From Cristatella mucedo (Eukaryota; Bryozoa; Phylactolaemata; Cristatellidae): a stretch of DNA of 64,000 nt. The DNA lies in assembly GCA_009760855.2 (NCBI GenBank), contig WPIO01000001.1, positions 8,153,501-8,217,500 on the forward strand, written 5' to 3'. The notes under the pieces are model-generated. The model saw only the letters and a list, made by a program, of their open reading frames with translations. It had not been told where the DNA came from and did not search any database. Positions 23,975 to 36,574 of this stretch are shown one piece after another. Numbering within the stretch: the stretch's first letter is position 1; the number at the start of each line of letters is the position of its first letter. Made by a program: the position numbers and the translations under genes.

Positions 23975-25164
23975 TCCTAAGAAATTAGCAATCCTGCTCT
24001 CAAGTAATAGAGTCAATCACTTCAAATGTACGAAATCGGGTAATCGGGTTAGATGCAAATCCCTTCCCATTAAAAAATCGTCGACGGCCGGAAAACGCCC
24101 TATTTTGGAGCTGTATGTGACTAATACGAGTTCTCCAACAGCTAATGATTTCGCAGCTTCTAAAAAGACACCTTGATTTAGCACCCACGATTAGGTCTCA
24201 AGAACACAATCGCTTTTAGCAAGCAAGTTCTACCAAACGAAATAAAAAAAGAACAAACTATGATTACCCATAAGTGAACAAATATCAATCCCAACTAACA
24301 TTGACTTTTAAAGGATAGCCATTGTATCTCCGTCTGTAACTCCACAAAGTCATAAAGACCATGCGGGTGTTATGCAGGAGAGTTTTGTATAGCACACTTA
24401 CAGCCTAGGCGGCCTTCAGTACGCCTTCCGTAGTCACCAGACTTCGTCTCATGCAACAATGAGAAAGTGGGAAGCATAGCAGAGCCAGGAGAGCAGTTGA
24501 GGTAGTGAGTGTCATGAAAGTAGAAGCTCAGGATCACTGAAAAGGATGTGCCATAGTCGGCAGTAGGAGAGTAGTTGTCGCTGCGTAAGAATTGTGGAAG
24601 CGAATTCCACACTCTAGGACCTGCAGAGCTAAAGCTTCTATCGCCAACTGTCTTTAAGCGGAGGAATGGCACAGCTAATTTATTGTCCACACAGGACCTG
24701 AGGGCACGAACAGGCTGAAACTGATGCAGCAGGTCAGCTAGGTACGAAAGAGCCAAGCCATGGCGGGCCCTGTGGGTCAGCGTAAGAACTTTGCTCTGTA
24801 TCCTTTGCTGAACCGGCAACCATCCTAGCTCTTCCAGCAAAGGTGACACGTGCTCAAACCGCTGGGACTTGAAGACCAGCCTTGCAGCCATATTCATAAT
24901 CCGCTGTAGTGGCATAATAGTTTTCTTTGGCAGCCCAGCCAAAAGGGAATTGCAATAATCAAGCCAAGACAGAACTAAAGAGCTAGTTAAGTTTTTTACA
25001 AGCCACTGTGGGAGACAGCTCCTAATCTTGTGGAACATTACCGTGTAAAAGAAAAAACCCGTGTGAAAGAAATGAGTAAATTAAAAAAATATAGATTTTA
25101 AGGCATTCCAGAAATTAAGTATTGCAAATATATTCTCTCACTAGTAATAATTTTCAGCTGAACG

Positions 25165-25170
<6 letters not shown>
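23975..25170. repeat. Duplicated segment, copy D2, split by LINE-A
   Basis: Pairs with 6985-7462. The left arm (23975-24309) and right arm (25047-25170) are separated by a LINE-A fragment at 24310-25046. The right arm keeps AGTAATAATTTTCAGCTGAA in the same place and orientation. Similarity is moderate. Confidence 0.6.
24310..25046 (-). mobile_element. LINE-A, 5'-truncated, inserted in D2
   Basis: The - strand frame 24370-25038 reads SSLVLSWLDYCNSLLAGLP, MNMAARLVFKSQRFEHVSP, RVWNSLPQFLR and other conserved C-terminal motifs, longer than in the copy at 12650-15645. The 3' UTR ends with CTTTGTGGAGTTACAGACGGAGAT. The matching place in D1 lacks it, so it was inserted after the segment was duplicated. 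Confidence 0.9.
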
Positions 25171-25538
<368 letters not shown>

Positions 25539-25739
25539 AGAAAGGCTGGAGGCGGATATTTACAAACAGCCACCCAAATCAACGGCTATAACTCAGGTGC
25601 AATCCTACAAGCAGACATTAAAGAGTCTTTAATATAGTGAGAAGATACACTTAAAGCCAAAACGAGGTTTTCATGACTTCAGAGGAGCCCAAAGGGAAAA
25701 TGCTTAACCCCCTCTTCTACCGAGCAGTTCTTATCCGAA

Positions 25740-26450
25740 CTTGGACAGCCTGACGCAGCTCTGTGCATTTCTGACATCCCATCTCGACTTCTGTAACGCA
25801 CTGCTTGCTGGCTTACCGGCATGTGTAATCAGGCGCTTACAGCTGACAAAAAACTCTGCAGCTAGGCGTGTCTATCGTGAGCTTAACAGTTGGCACATCA
25901 CACTACTTCTCGCCGACCTACGCTGGCTACCAGTCAAGCAACGGATCGACTTCAAGTTTTTGTTGCTCACTTTTAGGTCACTTCATTTTTTGGCTCCAGC
26001 CTATCTTTCAGATCTACTTCCCCACCAGAGCAAGCATCTTACAACTAACTTTTTGGAATCCAACAGTTTAACAATACCTCGTACAAATCTCAAATCCTTT
26101 GCAGACCGTTCATTTAGTTTGTATGATCCCAAAGCCTGGAACTAAATCCAAAATCACCTGAATTACCCAAATCGGAAAAGAACTTAAAAACCTATTTTGG
26201 ACAGCATTTAGTGGGTCCCTGTGATTCGTCCTTCATGTGCTTTTGCGTGCTTACACCGTGCATGCTGCCACTAACCACACTTTCATGCTGACCTTGTGCA
26301 TGTCACCCTTAACGATGTTATTCATGTTGTTTATCAAGCATGATATTACTCACCATTCAATCGCATTTCCCTTGGCAACAAATGTAAAGCACCATAAAGG
26401 ACATTGAGTTCTCAGAGGGCACTTTATCTAATGCATTATTAATATTAGCT
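25740..26450 (+). mobile_element. LINE-B, 5'-truncated
   Basis: The frame 25741-26145 has SHLDFCNALLAGLPACVIRRL, RWLPVKQRIDFKFLLLTFRSL and DRSFSLYDPKAWN, matching the copy at 34484-35985. The 3' UTR and terminal hairpin follow, with an ATTATTAATATTA tail. Starts abruptly after unrelated sequence. Confidence 0.88.
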
Positions 26451-27519
26451 CACTGACTGCGTGCCGACCAGTTGCTCTATCGTCCGGTTAAAACGAATTA
26501 TCTGTCTTAAATATCAATTGAAGCAAGATTCACTTTGTAAACCCGCTTGAATCCAAATTTATACGACGAGTCATGCCTCCTACGTACTTCTGTCCTACTA
26601 GCTTCTCAGTTGCTCCACCTCTTGCGATCGTGAGAAAATTTTTTTTGCATTGGAGGTAGGATGTGTACCTTCGCAATTCGGCTCCTGGTGCATGTTTACT
26701 TTCAACAATTGCTTCATCGTCCGTTGCCTCGTTATCTCATTATTGCACGAAGAGCTAAAGGTTTCCCACAAACAGGGACACTCGTGCAACGCTTCAATTA
26801 TCATACCGGTCGGGTCTTCCGCCATACTTCAGAGCAAGTAAGAAGGCTAGCACTTGAAGGCGCCTCAGATTAGTCGTCCCTTTAGTCGTCCCTAGTCTTA
26901 GGCCGCTTCCAGTTTTCGTGGCACGAACGCCTAAGACTCAAGTCGCACCGAAGATAGTGGGAAAAAAGACTCACCATGCAAACCCAGCTTACAGGTTTGA
27001 TCGCACAATACAATTTCATCCTTTCAAACGTCAAATTTTCTCGTCGTTTGGTTATTTACACGATCGATTCAGGAAAATTCGAAGGCTGACTCAGTCCCAC
27101 CTACATCATCCTGCTTCTAAGCATCCGGCTGGTAGGAAATAGGATTTCCATAGATAGCCATCCAGACATTACCCATCCATGAAATTTTAGTTCGCCGTTG
27201 CAGTCATTGTTGCTGAGTATTTTGAGAAGAATATGAAAAAAGCAAAATAAGCTTATAAAAGATCGCTTTGGTTAAACTGTAGAGTGCCAAGTGATGTGGG
27301 CCATCCATTACAAGTATGTTGGTGGATTTAATAAACAGACGTCTCTATAAAAGTGCTGAGAAGTTTCTACAACGCATAAGCCACCCGTGCTTAAGGACTT
27401 GATCCGAACTCTAACTGGAGCCAACATGAGTCAGCAATTTTTATTACACTGCGGAGCGAGCATGACTGCTCCAGATTGGCTTTAGGTTGGCTTGTCCAGC
27501 TAGTAGCTGAACTAATGAT
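26451..27519. other. Unannotated DNA
   Basis: Open frames at 26598-27142 on both strands lack domains or clear splice sites. No repeat recognised. Confidence 0.4.
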
Positions 27520-27740
27520 TAATTAGAAAAGTGCCCTAGCATAACTTAATCTCTTTCAGGCCCTTAGCATATGACACGGGATAAGAGCCAGCAAACTTCA
27601 ATTGCCGACTCCATTCACCTTGACCTTGGCCGGAATGAGTAACGTAAGGGGCGCCCCAAGCTGGGCGGCAACGCTGGTTTCCAACAGCCGACCAATTAGC
27701 CCCGTAGCTCGTAATTTCATTAAGTGTGGGGACGTGATAC
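27520..27740 (-). mobile_element. SINE-1 relic
   Basis: GTGCCCTAGCATAACTTAATCTCTTTCAGG is the inverted SINE tail; CACCTTGACCTTGGCC matches the inverted SINE body. The head is decayed. Weak but collinear with 17440-17596. Confidence 0.5.
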
Positions 27741-28719
27741 TCAAAACGGAAGGCAATCTAATCAAAATCGGTGTCGAAATTTGAGGAAATTCAATAGTAT
27801 AAACGCTGGATAAGAGAGAAGCGAGAGATCAAGGAGCTAGCTCTAGTTAAACAGCTGTATGCATGTCTGCAGAAAAAAACGGTAGCCTCATCAGGTAGAT
27901 CAGACTCTTGAGCCCTGGGGCCCATTGCTTAGCCTCCGGCTAAACCTTCACACCCGCTGTCTCAAGCCACACAGATCCTCATTGCAAGATACCGGAGAGG
28001 GGTTCCTACCTTTGGAAAGAGGCTGGAAGCTAAATATTCATTGCACATTTGCTGGTGGAAGGATACCGGGCTAGAGGAAATACACGGCCAAAATTTGATA
28101 TCCTCGAGCGTCTTGTTGTGATACAAATCCGAGGATAGTTTTATATTAGCAGCTTATAAACCTGCAATTACTTGGCAGCTAATCATTATTTTTAGTTAGC
28201 CGATAGCGGTGGGAAAGATTTTAGCCTTCACAAAAAAGAGGCTGACTCTGAAGTAGAGCTTTTAAGAGGCAATACAAGAAGCTTCTTCAATTGCAACCCA
28301 CCTTTTCCAGCGACATTCTGTGAAGAAACGGTAAGGCAGGAAAGGTAGGCTGCCAAGGACGCTGCTTTGGCTAATCTGCCATAGGCATGAGTAATTTTGT
28401 AGTCGCACTACCTGGGCCGCTCCTCATTGGGGGAGGGGGAGAAACTGGCCCTTGAGGTTGCATTCTTGTGGGCTGTGCCCCTCAACGTGACAGTGGCTCG
28501 GCGGTAGCCTACGGAATGTAGGGGAGGAGTGTGCGGTAACAAACAAAAAGAATGAACAAAAATGAACAAAAAGAGTCTTCCTTCCAGCCGGCTCAGTACA
28601 TAATTTAGTACACTGGTCTTTTTGGCAGCTGCTAGACGTTCGGTGCTGCTTCCGATAGCGGTATGCGACGACTCCTTGTAAAATTTCGGTAGCAGTCCAA
28701 CCAGCTTTTACCCTATTAG
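27741..28719. other. Unannotated DNA, GC-richer towards the right
   Basis: Nothing recognised. The 100-residue - strand frame at 28424-28726 shows no domain. Confidence 0.4.
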
Positions 28720-29058
28720 TGTGCAACAGCTGCGCAATACCGCTTTCCGCCTCCGGCAGCTCATGTCATTCGTCTGCTCACTTCTGTTACTCTGCAAGTC
28801 CGACCGCCGAAGCCTCTCCTCACCTGCCGGGCTTGCAAACACCTTCACAGGCATTTCGCGCAGCTAGGCTTAGTCTTTCGGCATCTCTATAGGAAGACTC
28901 CAAGCGAACGTGAATGCGCCGCTTTTAAGGAATACGAATACGCATACGTGCCGAGTTGCTCGGTCGACGCATCTCGTGGCAAGCCTGCACTCCGAGTCTT
29001 AGCAGCCAGTTTACAAAGTCATTCGCGATATGATAGTACTCCAGCAGCATCTTCTTAA
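28720..29058 (+). other. Stop-to-stop open frame without Met, unidentified
   Basis: One frame stays open for 112 codons between a TAG (28717-28719) and a TAA (29056-29058) but contains no ATG start. It includes CRACKHLHRHF and YRKTPSERECAAFKEYEYA, with a Cys/His pairing that resembles a zinc finger only superficially. It could be an exon, a relic of a transposon protein, or chance openness in GC-rich DNA. No clear acceptor or donor was fixed. Confidence 0.2.
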
Positions 29059-30619
29059 ACAGGCCACACCGCCATATCATACCAAATAAGTGTGTATTTT
29101 GGTAGTCTCAAAACCGCAAGTACGCTAGACCACCACTCAGAAGACGAGAACATTCTCAAAGAGACATTTCTTCAAAGGGATGCCGCAGCGAACCAGTCCG
29201 CAACCACCCTGCCCGGCGTCTTTGTCCTAACTCCTGGCCTCTGCAGCCGGTTAATTAATTAACACACACCGCAAGAAACCACAAAGGCTCATAAACCAAC
29301 AGCAGAGCCTTAATCTCTACTTAGCCACGAAGGCCGCTAAGCCATAAACTGGCAGTAGTGGTTGCACAGTTGTAATCGCTGCTATATGAAGCTATAGAAA
29401 GTATTTCAGTTGTGGACTGATTATCACCACAGGAAGACCCATCTCTTCATTTGATCATTAGCAGTCTAGATTAAACTAAAGGTAAGCTATTTTGCTGACA
29501 ATTCCCAAAATCTAAAGAGCAGGATTCAGAAAAAACAAATATGCAAGCTCGTGGGATAACTGTCCTCATCAGCAGTGATTTAAATTATTTCTCTAAAAAA
29601 TACTTTCCATGAGATGCTAAATCATGTTACCAAACTTGGGTTATGGTCTGACGACTGATGACGATTTTACAGCTCAAATTACTTATCTACTAACATGTAT
29701 ATCAGTCCTTCCATGAATAAATTCGAATAAGTAGTAGTTTGGTTAATGAAAATGATAATCGTGTAAAAGTATATAATTCTTGAGCAAGGATTAGATAATA
29801 GCTACTGCACCACCTAAGTTGACTCAAAAAGGAATGGGTTAAGGTAAACCGGGTGCCTTGATCATTTCTGAAACTACTTTCACCAGGATGAGAAACTATA
29901 CCTTGCTTGGGAGTTGCCAATGTAAGGTAAACTAAAAATATGAGAGAGTAGATATGCATTCTACAAGCTAAATTGGGAATAAACCGGTCCACAGCAGGTT
30001 AAGGGAAAATGGCCACTTCAAGAACCAGGCAAGGTGATAGGATTGGAATCGAAAACATTGAATAATTTTGCTGAATCTTGAACAGAAAAACCGACCAGTT
30101 AGCCAGCAACATCGACTTCTTAGTGGTTACGGAAACCAGGTAAGCCGCATCCATAGAAGTACTACTCTCACTGATTAGAATAAAAAGCATTGACGTGTAC
30201 TTAATTTATAAATTAAGGGATACGACTCAGACTAGGTACATTATTGTTGTCATGTGGGTGAAATTTATTGGATTAATTGGTGATGCTAGGATGATAGTGG
30301 CATTTCGTACAAGTATCGGCTGATTAAAAAAGCACGATACGTACTAAATACTTTTTTAGAGTTTTCTGAGTCAACTTTGGTAAGAAGTAACAACCTTTTG
30401 GGATTTAGTTGACAAAAATTTAAGTTGCATGCTTGCTCCATAATCATTTTTTCTTAAATTTCCTGAGCTAGCTCTCACCTACATTGGGTAGGTTTCGTTC
30501 AGTAAGATAGAAAACTGGTTACATGACATTATGACTCCGAAATACATAAAATATCTCTAAGCCTGTAATACCGGTTCACACTCAACAACATTGACGACAC
30601 ATTTCGGCAAAAGGGACTT
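29059..30619. other. Unannotated DNA
   Basis: No gene or repeat recognised; - strand frames at 29702-30190 are AT-rich without domains. Confidence 0.45.
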
Positions 30620-31760
30620 AAGCAGCACAGATTGCATTATATCGCCTAAATTTATTACCGATTTATTCATGATGCTGAAATATTGTCATTTTGCGCCTTA
30701 AAGGCTGATCAGTAAAGCCATCCGGCATAGCACCAATTGCTAATCAACCGTGCATTAGGTCAAAGTGTGCAGGTTCTCAACTGAATGGGATGATTGCAAA
30801 GTTAAATGCCGTTGCCAGCTTCAGGTTATTAGGAACGGTTCTACCTAAAATCATAGGCTTTGGCAGCATGCTTGTGTTGTAGCTACTTTTACTGCTTAAA
30901 TTGACTGCTGATTTGGTCCTTGACGTAACCTAAGTATGGCAAGCATTTGCTGATGGAGTCTACCACATCGCATGCGAAGCGGTCTTTATTCAGATGCCCG
31001 ATAAAGACTCTTGCTTTTCATTGCTCATACCGGCCGGCGACCTGCAGCGCCTGAACTTTTCTTCAGGAGTGTGCCATTTTGAAGCGGAGAGTGATTTGAT
31101 AGCAGCACTTGGCCGTCAGTGCAATGCCAGATGCGACTGCGATCCTTATGAATTATGCTGCTACAGAGTCCCTCGTGGATAGTTTGGCACTAAAGGCATG
31201 AATCCACGTGATGTTGTGACGAATTCAAAACATAGCCAAGGTTGTCTTCATCAGTTGGTCACCAATAGGGTGACCAAGCATATGAATGTTTGAGTTTAAC
31301 TCATACAGACGTATTAGTTCGTCTGCTGAGATTTTTTTGTTGTCGCCAATAGTTGACATGCTGAAAAGATGAAGCAATTTTAGTAATAGTTGTTACTGTC
31401 CTCAGTTTGGTAGGAAAATCAGCCAGATCTAAGTAGGTAGCACTTTGGTACTACCAACGTCTATTTTCAGAATATCAAGTCTAAGTGCACACCTATCACA
31501 AAGACAAGGTCCATTAAATTTCTTTCTTACAAAGTATATGTTGTCCCAAAGAAATGTTGGTTAATAGCGTACTATTTCCCTTGAGTTAAAGCGGAGATTT
31601 GTGTTGGGTGGCTCAGTAACTTAAAGAAAGTATCTTATAGGTAAAGTAAAAAGTATTTTTGAAAATAGAGGTAATTTTAATTTTAATGTACACTGCTCAA
31701 GCAAAGTTTCACGTGTAATTACTCCTGCAGTGGGTTATACACTCCGACAGAGTACTATCT
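30620..31760 (+). repeat. Segmental duplication, partial copy 3
   Basis: Matches blocks 1 and 2 from the WAP leader (AGCCATCCGGCATAGCACC) through exons 1-3 and part of intron 3 (GTGACCAAGCATA, AGTTGACATGCTGAAAA, GGCTCAGTAACTTAAA). Exon 4 was not found after it. Confidence 0.8.
30790..31213 (+). pseudogene. WAP3 pseudogene (exons 1-3 only)
   Basis: Relics aligned without gaps for exons 1 and 2: 30790-30801, 30883-30933 and 31033-31213. Exon 1 donor GT is now TT (AAG-TTAAAT). Exon 2 keeps LLLLL but its last codon is TAA. Exon 3 acceptor AG is CG (ATACCG), two domain-1 cysteines are lost (LQR, SSG for LQC, TCG), a TAG follows VPRG, and its donor GT is TT (GATG-TTGTGA). No exon 4 is present downstream. 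The leader before ATG is still recognisable. This is a dead paralogue of WAP1 and WAP2. Confidence 0.9.
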
Positions 31761-32129
31761 TGAAACCATTTGAAACTCACTTTATGAGCTTATCTTCTAC
31801 TTTAACGAAATCACTCAGTACTTTTCGTTCAAACCACTTAAGAGTGTCGTGGTACACTTAACACCTGGTTGAAAAGAGTTGATATCGGAAGTTGACAAAC
31901 TTCAGATTAATTTATCAAGTAGTACAACTTTTAACAATCTCGTATTAAACTCGAATTCGCTTATGGAATTAACCGCCTTAAATGTTTTTATTTAAGTAAC
32001 CAAACTTATTATATAGACTATTTTCTGAAAAAAATCCACGTTCGCAATTAATGCTCGGAAAAAACTCTAATCAGCCATCAAGTTAGATCCCCTTTCAAGG
32101 TTTGAAAATACCTAGTGGAGAATATCTCA
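31761..32129. other. Unannotated AT-rich DNA
   Basis: Searched for a WAP exon 4 (AAGCAGAAGTG, TGCGGATACC); none found. Nothing else recognised. Confidence 0.5.
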
Positions 32130-32390
32130 TTCTTTGCTGCTGTCTGTGGCACATCCTGCTCCGCCGTCTGGATCTACTACTTCCGGCTACTCGCTACGTC
32201 GGCTGCACTCCAAATTCAGCTACGCTTTGTACCTTCTCTTTGTTGTGAGAGATAACAATCTGCCGTCTGCAGAATAAGTACTGAAAGCTACTCAGACTGT
32301 GAGTGGGCTACGGAAAAAAACTTTCCTGAATAACGACCAAGAAGTCGTTCTGGCCAATGGAGTTACAGTCGGATGTACTGCATTACACTG
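32130..32390 (+). mobile_element. LINE-A 3' end
   Basis: GTGGCACATCCTGCT, then a 3' UTR with GAGTGGGCTACGGAAAAA and GGAGTTACAGTCGGATG, as in 40-480 and 15540-15645. Strongly 5'-truncated. Confidence 0.7.
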
Positions 32391-33597
32391 CTTAAGATCA
32401 AAAGCTATCTGTTTTTTTACAGCAGAAAATAACAAATATGTGCAGATTCAACTAGCTAGCGGTTAATGCTCGACACAAGACACTATTTGATACTGTTAGA
32501 TGTTCTTCAAATGCAAGGTATTAGGTCACACATCACATAGCTGAATGGAAACATTTGTAGCTCCTAGTTGACAACACGAGTATAAGCAAACCCTAGTCTG
32601 AACAAAACTAATTCTCAAGAATTGCCTGCAGGAACTACGGCGTGACAGGAGGTGTATTTCTGGTTACAAACCAGGACTTTGGCCTATTTTTCCTGCATAT
32701 ATTATGAGTGTTTTTGTTCATTCACGTGTGTTTGTGTATTTATGTGTGCGTTCCCGTGTGTCGGCCTCTGAGCGGGATTGCGACTGTTGTATATTATAGG
32801 TAATTATCCCACTTATCTGCGTGCACTTCTGCACTGATTTAATAGCTTTCATATAATCTCTGTGTGAACTCTAATAGACAGAAGAGTCGCGATATTCATA
32901 AGCGAGTGATGAACGACTACTAATCTTAAGCATAGCTCGAAAGGAAAATACTGTGTGATCTCAAGGCACATATGTCTAAAATGACGATAGCCGAATCGAT
33001 GGACGAAGCTCGGCCGAGATGGTTTTTAGTTCCCTACGCTTTTTAGAAAGGAACATGCTGATTAAAAAGGTTGCAAGAGTGTTAGCAGCTCTGGAGCTAT
33101 ATTTATTACTAACTAAATGGAGAATCTTTTAGTGTAGATCTTAAAAAGAGCTCTCTGAAGTTGTAGCCCGTACAAGCTTTTATTTTTCGTATTAGCTATG
33201 CCTTGCCTTTTCGACAGTGAAATATGCAATCACGCGGAGACCGCGTCAACTTGTTAACATAATGCTGTCGCTCGTGGTTGCAGTCACTCTCTGCTGTTGT
33301 CATTACGACTGTGTATTTGGCGTGTATTAGTATTCTCTGCTTGACTTGGAGGTACTAGCGTAATCGGCATCCGTCACCCATCAGTAAGAAATAATAGTAG
33401 CTATACGGGCTGTTCTATTGCATGCATTAGGTGCGAACAGCCATAATGAGCAGATTTAACCAGAAAACATTGGCTATTACCTTTCGCAGCGAACTTAACG
33501 TGCCACGTATAGTTGCTGTTAGTTCTTTACTCGTGGCTATCATTCCTTACATGCTAATCACGTGCATTTTACGCAATTTTAGATGGTATTTGAGTGC
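32391..33597. other. Unannotated DNA
   Basis: No gene or repeat recognised. The frame 33431-33688 runs into the purine-rich repeat and is not supported. Confidence 0.45.
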
Positions 33598-33900
33598 TCC
33601 GAAGAATGCTCACACAAAGAGAGGGAGACAGAAAGGGAGACAGAGGGAGGAAGAGAGAGAGAGAAAGACGGAGTCAAGAGAGGAATAGAGGCCGAGAGAG
33701 CTGAGGGATAGGGAAAGAAACGGAAAGAGGGAGAGAGAAAGCGAGAAAGGTGACAGAGACTGACGGACAGACGGACGGAAAGACGAAGTTGCACGGAGAC
33801 GTGCACAGAGATGGTGACGAAGTCGGAGATGGAAAATGAGACGGAGACGGTGACCAAGTTGGAGACGGAGACGGTGACAGATACGGAGACGGTAACGGGG
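33598..33900. repeat. Purine-rich GA array passing into ACGGAGACGGTGAC minisatellite
   Basis: Irregular GAGAGA and GGGAGACAGA units run to about 33780, then imperfect GACGGAGACGGTGAC units to about 33897. The long leucine/serine/proline frames opposite are artefacts. Confidence 0.85.
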
Positions 33901-34483
33901 AGTCAAATAAAAAAGTCAGCAGCAATCGTAAGATTCGTTCGCACGAAGAGAGAATCATATGGAAATATTCAACTTTGCTAAGCTTGCGTTTAAGAGTTTC
34001 AGCCAGAAGGACCAAAAAGCTGCAAATTGCTGTAGCGAAAATGGTTAGATAAAATATCTTCCCTGGCATAACCAAGACCTTCATTAGAGGAAGAAACTTT
34101 AATGCTTCATTTAGCTAGGGAATATAGGATTAAAAGTAGATTTGCTGAACGCTTGATTATTTAATGTCACGATCCTTCGTGATCCTTTGTCTGTATATAG
34201 ACCGCTTCCTTCGCTGGCAAAGGCCTACGAATCTGATGTCTTTGCTCCTCGAATGTACTCTAGCACTTTCTGCCCCTTGGCATCTATTCGCCTTTCCGTC
34301 TTGAGGACTGGATACAAACCATTTAGTATGATTTCCTTCAATACGCATGCATGTAAAGTCTGAGAGTCTGCACTTATTTGATTAATTTCCAGCATTAGCT
34401 TTTTGTCGTTTTAAGCTAAACTATAACCGCTTCTGTTTTGTTACTGCTTCGTGACCCCAGTGAACTTGTCTAGTTGTTGATGT
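33901..34483. other. Unannotated DNA
   Basis: Nothing recognised; the LINE-B copy starts abruptly after it. Confidence 0.45.
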
Positions 34484-35985
34484 GTGCTAAAAGTGTTTAG
34501 TGTGCCACAGTCTGGCTTTAGAGCCAATCACTCCACAGAGTCAGCATTGCTTCGGGTATACAACGACCTACTTAGGAATGCAGACATGGGTAGAGTGTCT
34601 CTGCTTGTTTTGCTTGATCTTTCGGCAGCTTTTGATACCATCGATCACAAAGTTCTTCTAGAGCGCCTCTCATCTCGCCTGGGCATCACTGGCACTGCTC
34701 TACAGTGGTTCAGGTCCTATCTCAGTGGGAGACTCCAGAGTATTGACGTGAATGGACAAAGATCATCTGAAGTACCTCTGAAATATGGAGTACCTCAGGG
34801 CTCAGTGCTAGGTCCGGTTCTTTTCACGGTTTATACTCCGCCTCTTGCTGATGTGATTGCCAAGCACAATCTAGGCTTTCACTTCGATGCGGATGACACT
34901 CAGCTGTACCTTTGCTTTGATCCCTCCCAGCCTTCTAGCACCTCAAATCCTCTCAACTCACTTGCTGCATGCATTGATGACATCCGCACATGGATGGCAG
35001 CAAATTTTCTAAAACTTAACGATGATAAAACTAACTTACTAGTTATGGGCAAACCCAGTGTGATCCAGGTTGGAAAGGCTGACTCTCAAAATTGGCTCTG
35101 CCAGCATATCTCCAGTTGAATCAGCTCAAAATCTAGGTGTCATATTCCAAAGCGACCTCTCGTTAGACGAACACATCAGCTCCAGAGTCAAATCCACCTA
35201 TTTTCAGCTTCATAACATTGCTAAAATTCGGGCCTGTTTAGATAAAAATACCACGTCCAAGTTGGTCCATGCATTCGTGACATCTCGTCTCGACTTCTGC
35301 AACTCACTGCTCACTGGCCTACCAGCATGCGCGATCAGGCGATTGCAGCTGGTGCAAAACTCGGCAGCTAGGCTTGTCTGTCGTGAGCGTCGCACTTGCC
35401 ACATTACTCCACTTCTCGCCGACCTGCACTGGCTACCAGTCAAGCAACGGATTGACTTCAGGTTTTGTCGCTCACTTTTAGGTCCCTTCATTATATGGCT
35501 CCAGCCTATCTGTCAGATATACTACCCCATCAGGCTAAGCATCGTACCACCTGCTTTTCGGAATCCAACAGTCTAGAAATACCTCATACAAACCTTAAAT
35601 CCTTTGGAGACCGTGCATTTAGTTCGTATGCTCCCAAAGCCTGGAACTCCCTCCCGACCTGCGTCAGAACATCCCCCGACCTGACCACATTTAAAAGGAA
35701 CCTAAAAACACACCTATTTAGGACAGCATTTAGTGGGTCCCTGTGATTCGTCCTTCATGTGCTTATGCGTGCTGACACTGTGCATGCTGCCACTAACCAC
35801 ATTTGCATGCTGACCCTGTGCATGTCACCCCTAACCATATTATTCATTTCGTTTGTTTTTTTCAAGCATGATTTTACTTACCATTCAATTGCAGTTCACT
35901 TTACAGCAAATGTAAAGCGCCTAGAGAGAGATTAAGTTCTCTGATGGCGCTTTATCAAGTGAATTATTATTATTATAATTACTAT
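34484..35985 (+). mobile_element. LINE-B, best copy, 5'-truncated in the reverse transcriptase
   Basis: The frame 34484-35119 has [40 protein letters not shown] (motif A), YGVPQGSVLGPVLF (motif B) and, in place of the catalytic YADD, DADD (GFHFDADDTQLY). A frameshift near 35070 moves to frame 35070-35576 (IGSASISPVESAQNLGVIF, SRLDFCNSLLTGLPACAIRRL), then to 35465-35746 (ending DLTTFKRNLKTHLFRTAF). The 3' UTR ends with a perfect 8-bp stem (35914-35921 with 35946-35953) and (ATT)n. No endonuclease part is present. Relationship to CR1/L2-type LINEs is inferred from motif wording. Confidence 0.92.
35914..35953 (+). repeat. LINE-B terminal stem-loop
   Basis: AAAGCGCC pairs with GGCGCTTT, and inside it AGAGA pairs with TCTCT around a TTAAGT loop. 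The same layout ends SINE-1 (17440-17520, inverted) and every LINE-B tail in the window, so it is probably the site read by the LINE enzyme. Confidence 0.75.
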
Positions 35986-36510
35986 TCCCAGGCTGCAGTA
36001 ACCGGCCCTGATTCTCTGATGTATATCTTAGCCCAAGGGTGTGATCAGTGCTCTCTGGTATCTAGGTCTTGTGTTTGAGTACTGTAGTGGGCGACACCTT
36101 ATTGCTAAGTATAATCGACGTTGACAGCCTCTAAGGATCTCTTGCCGCTGCAGAATTTTAGCTTTTGAGTTGGTCAAGATTGTACACTGTGTGCTTTAGC
36201 ATGCACCTATCAGGTTGCATATAAATGCATACATTTACATGCTTGAATAAGAATGAACCAGGCCTATAGTAAATTCCATTAACCCTTAGTTAATATTTTC
36301 TTGAAACGAGTTGCATGGCACCTTAGTGCCTTCAAGAAACATGTCAGGCAAAGTTAAAATAGCAGCTGAAATTAAGCAAATTCGCCCTCAATAGTGTCCT
36401 GTCAATATATTACTGTTCGCTTTTAAATGAGTGATACGATCGGTAGAGATATGTTGGTCAATATCAAGCAGATTCCTTCTTTGAGAATAGATTCACTGGG
36501 GGATATGCAG
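35986..36510. other. Unannotated DNA
   Basis: Nothing recognised. Confidence 0.45.
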
Positions 36511-36572
36511 TATATATATATATATATTTATTTATTTATCTATTTACTTATATATAATAATAATAATAGCAT
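36511..36572. repeat. (TA)n/(TTTA)n/(TAA)n microsatellite at LINE-B tail
   Basis: TATATA, then TTTATTTATC, then ATAATAATAATA, directly next to the 3' end of the inverted LINE-B that follows. Confidence 0.9.
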
Positions 36573-36574
36573 AA

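Noticed and set aside
33579..34084. Leucine/serine/proline frames on the - strand
   Set aside because: They arise from the purine-rich array; no conserved continuation.
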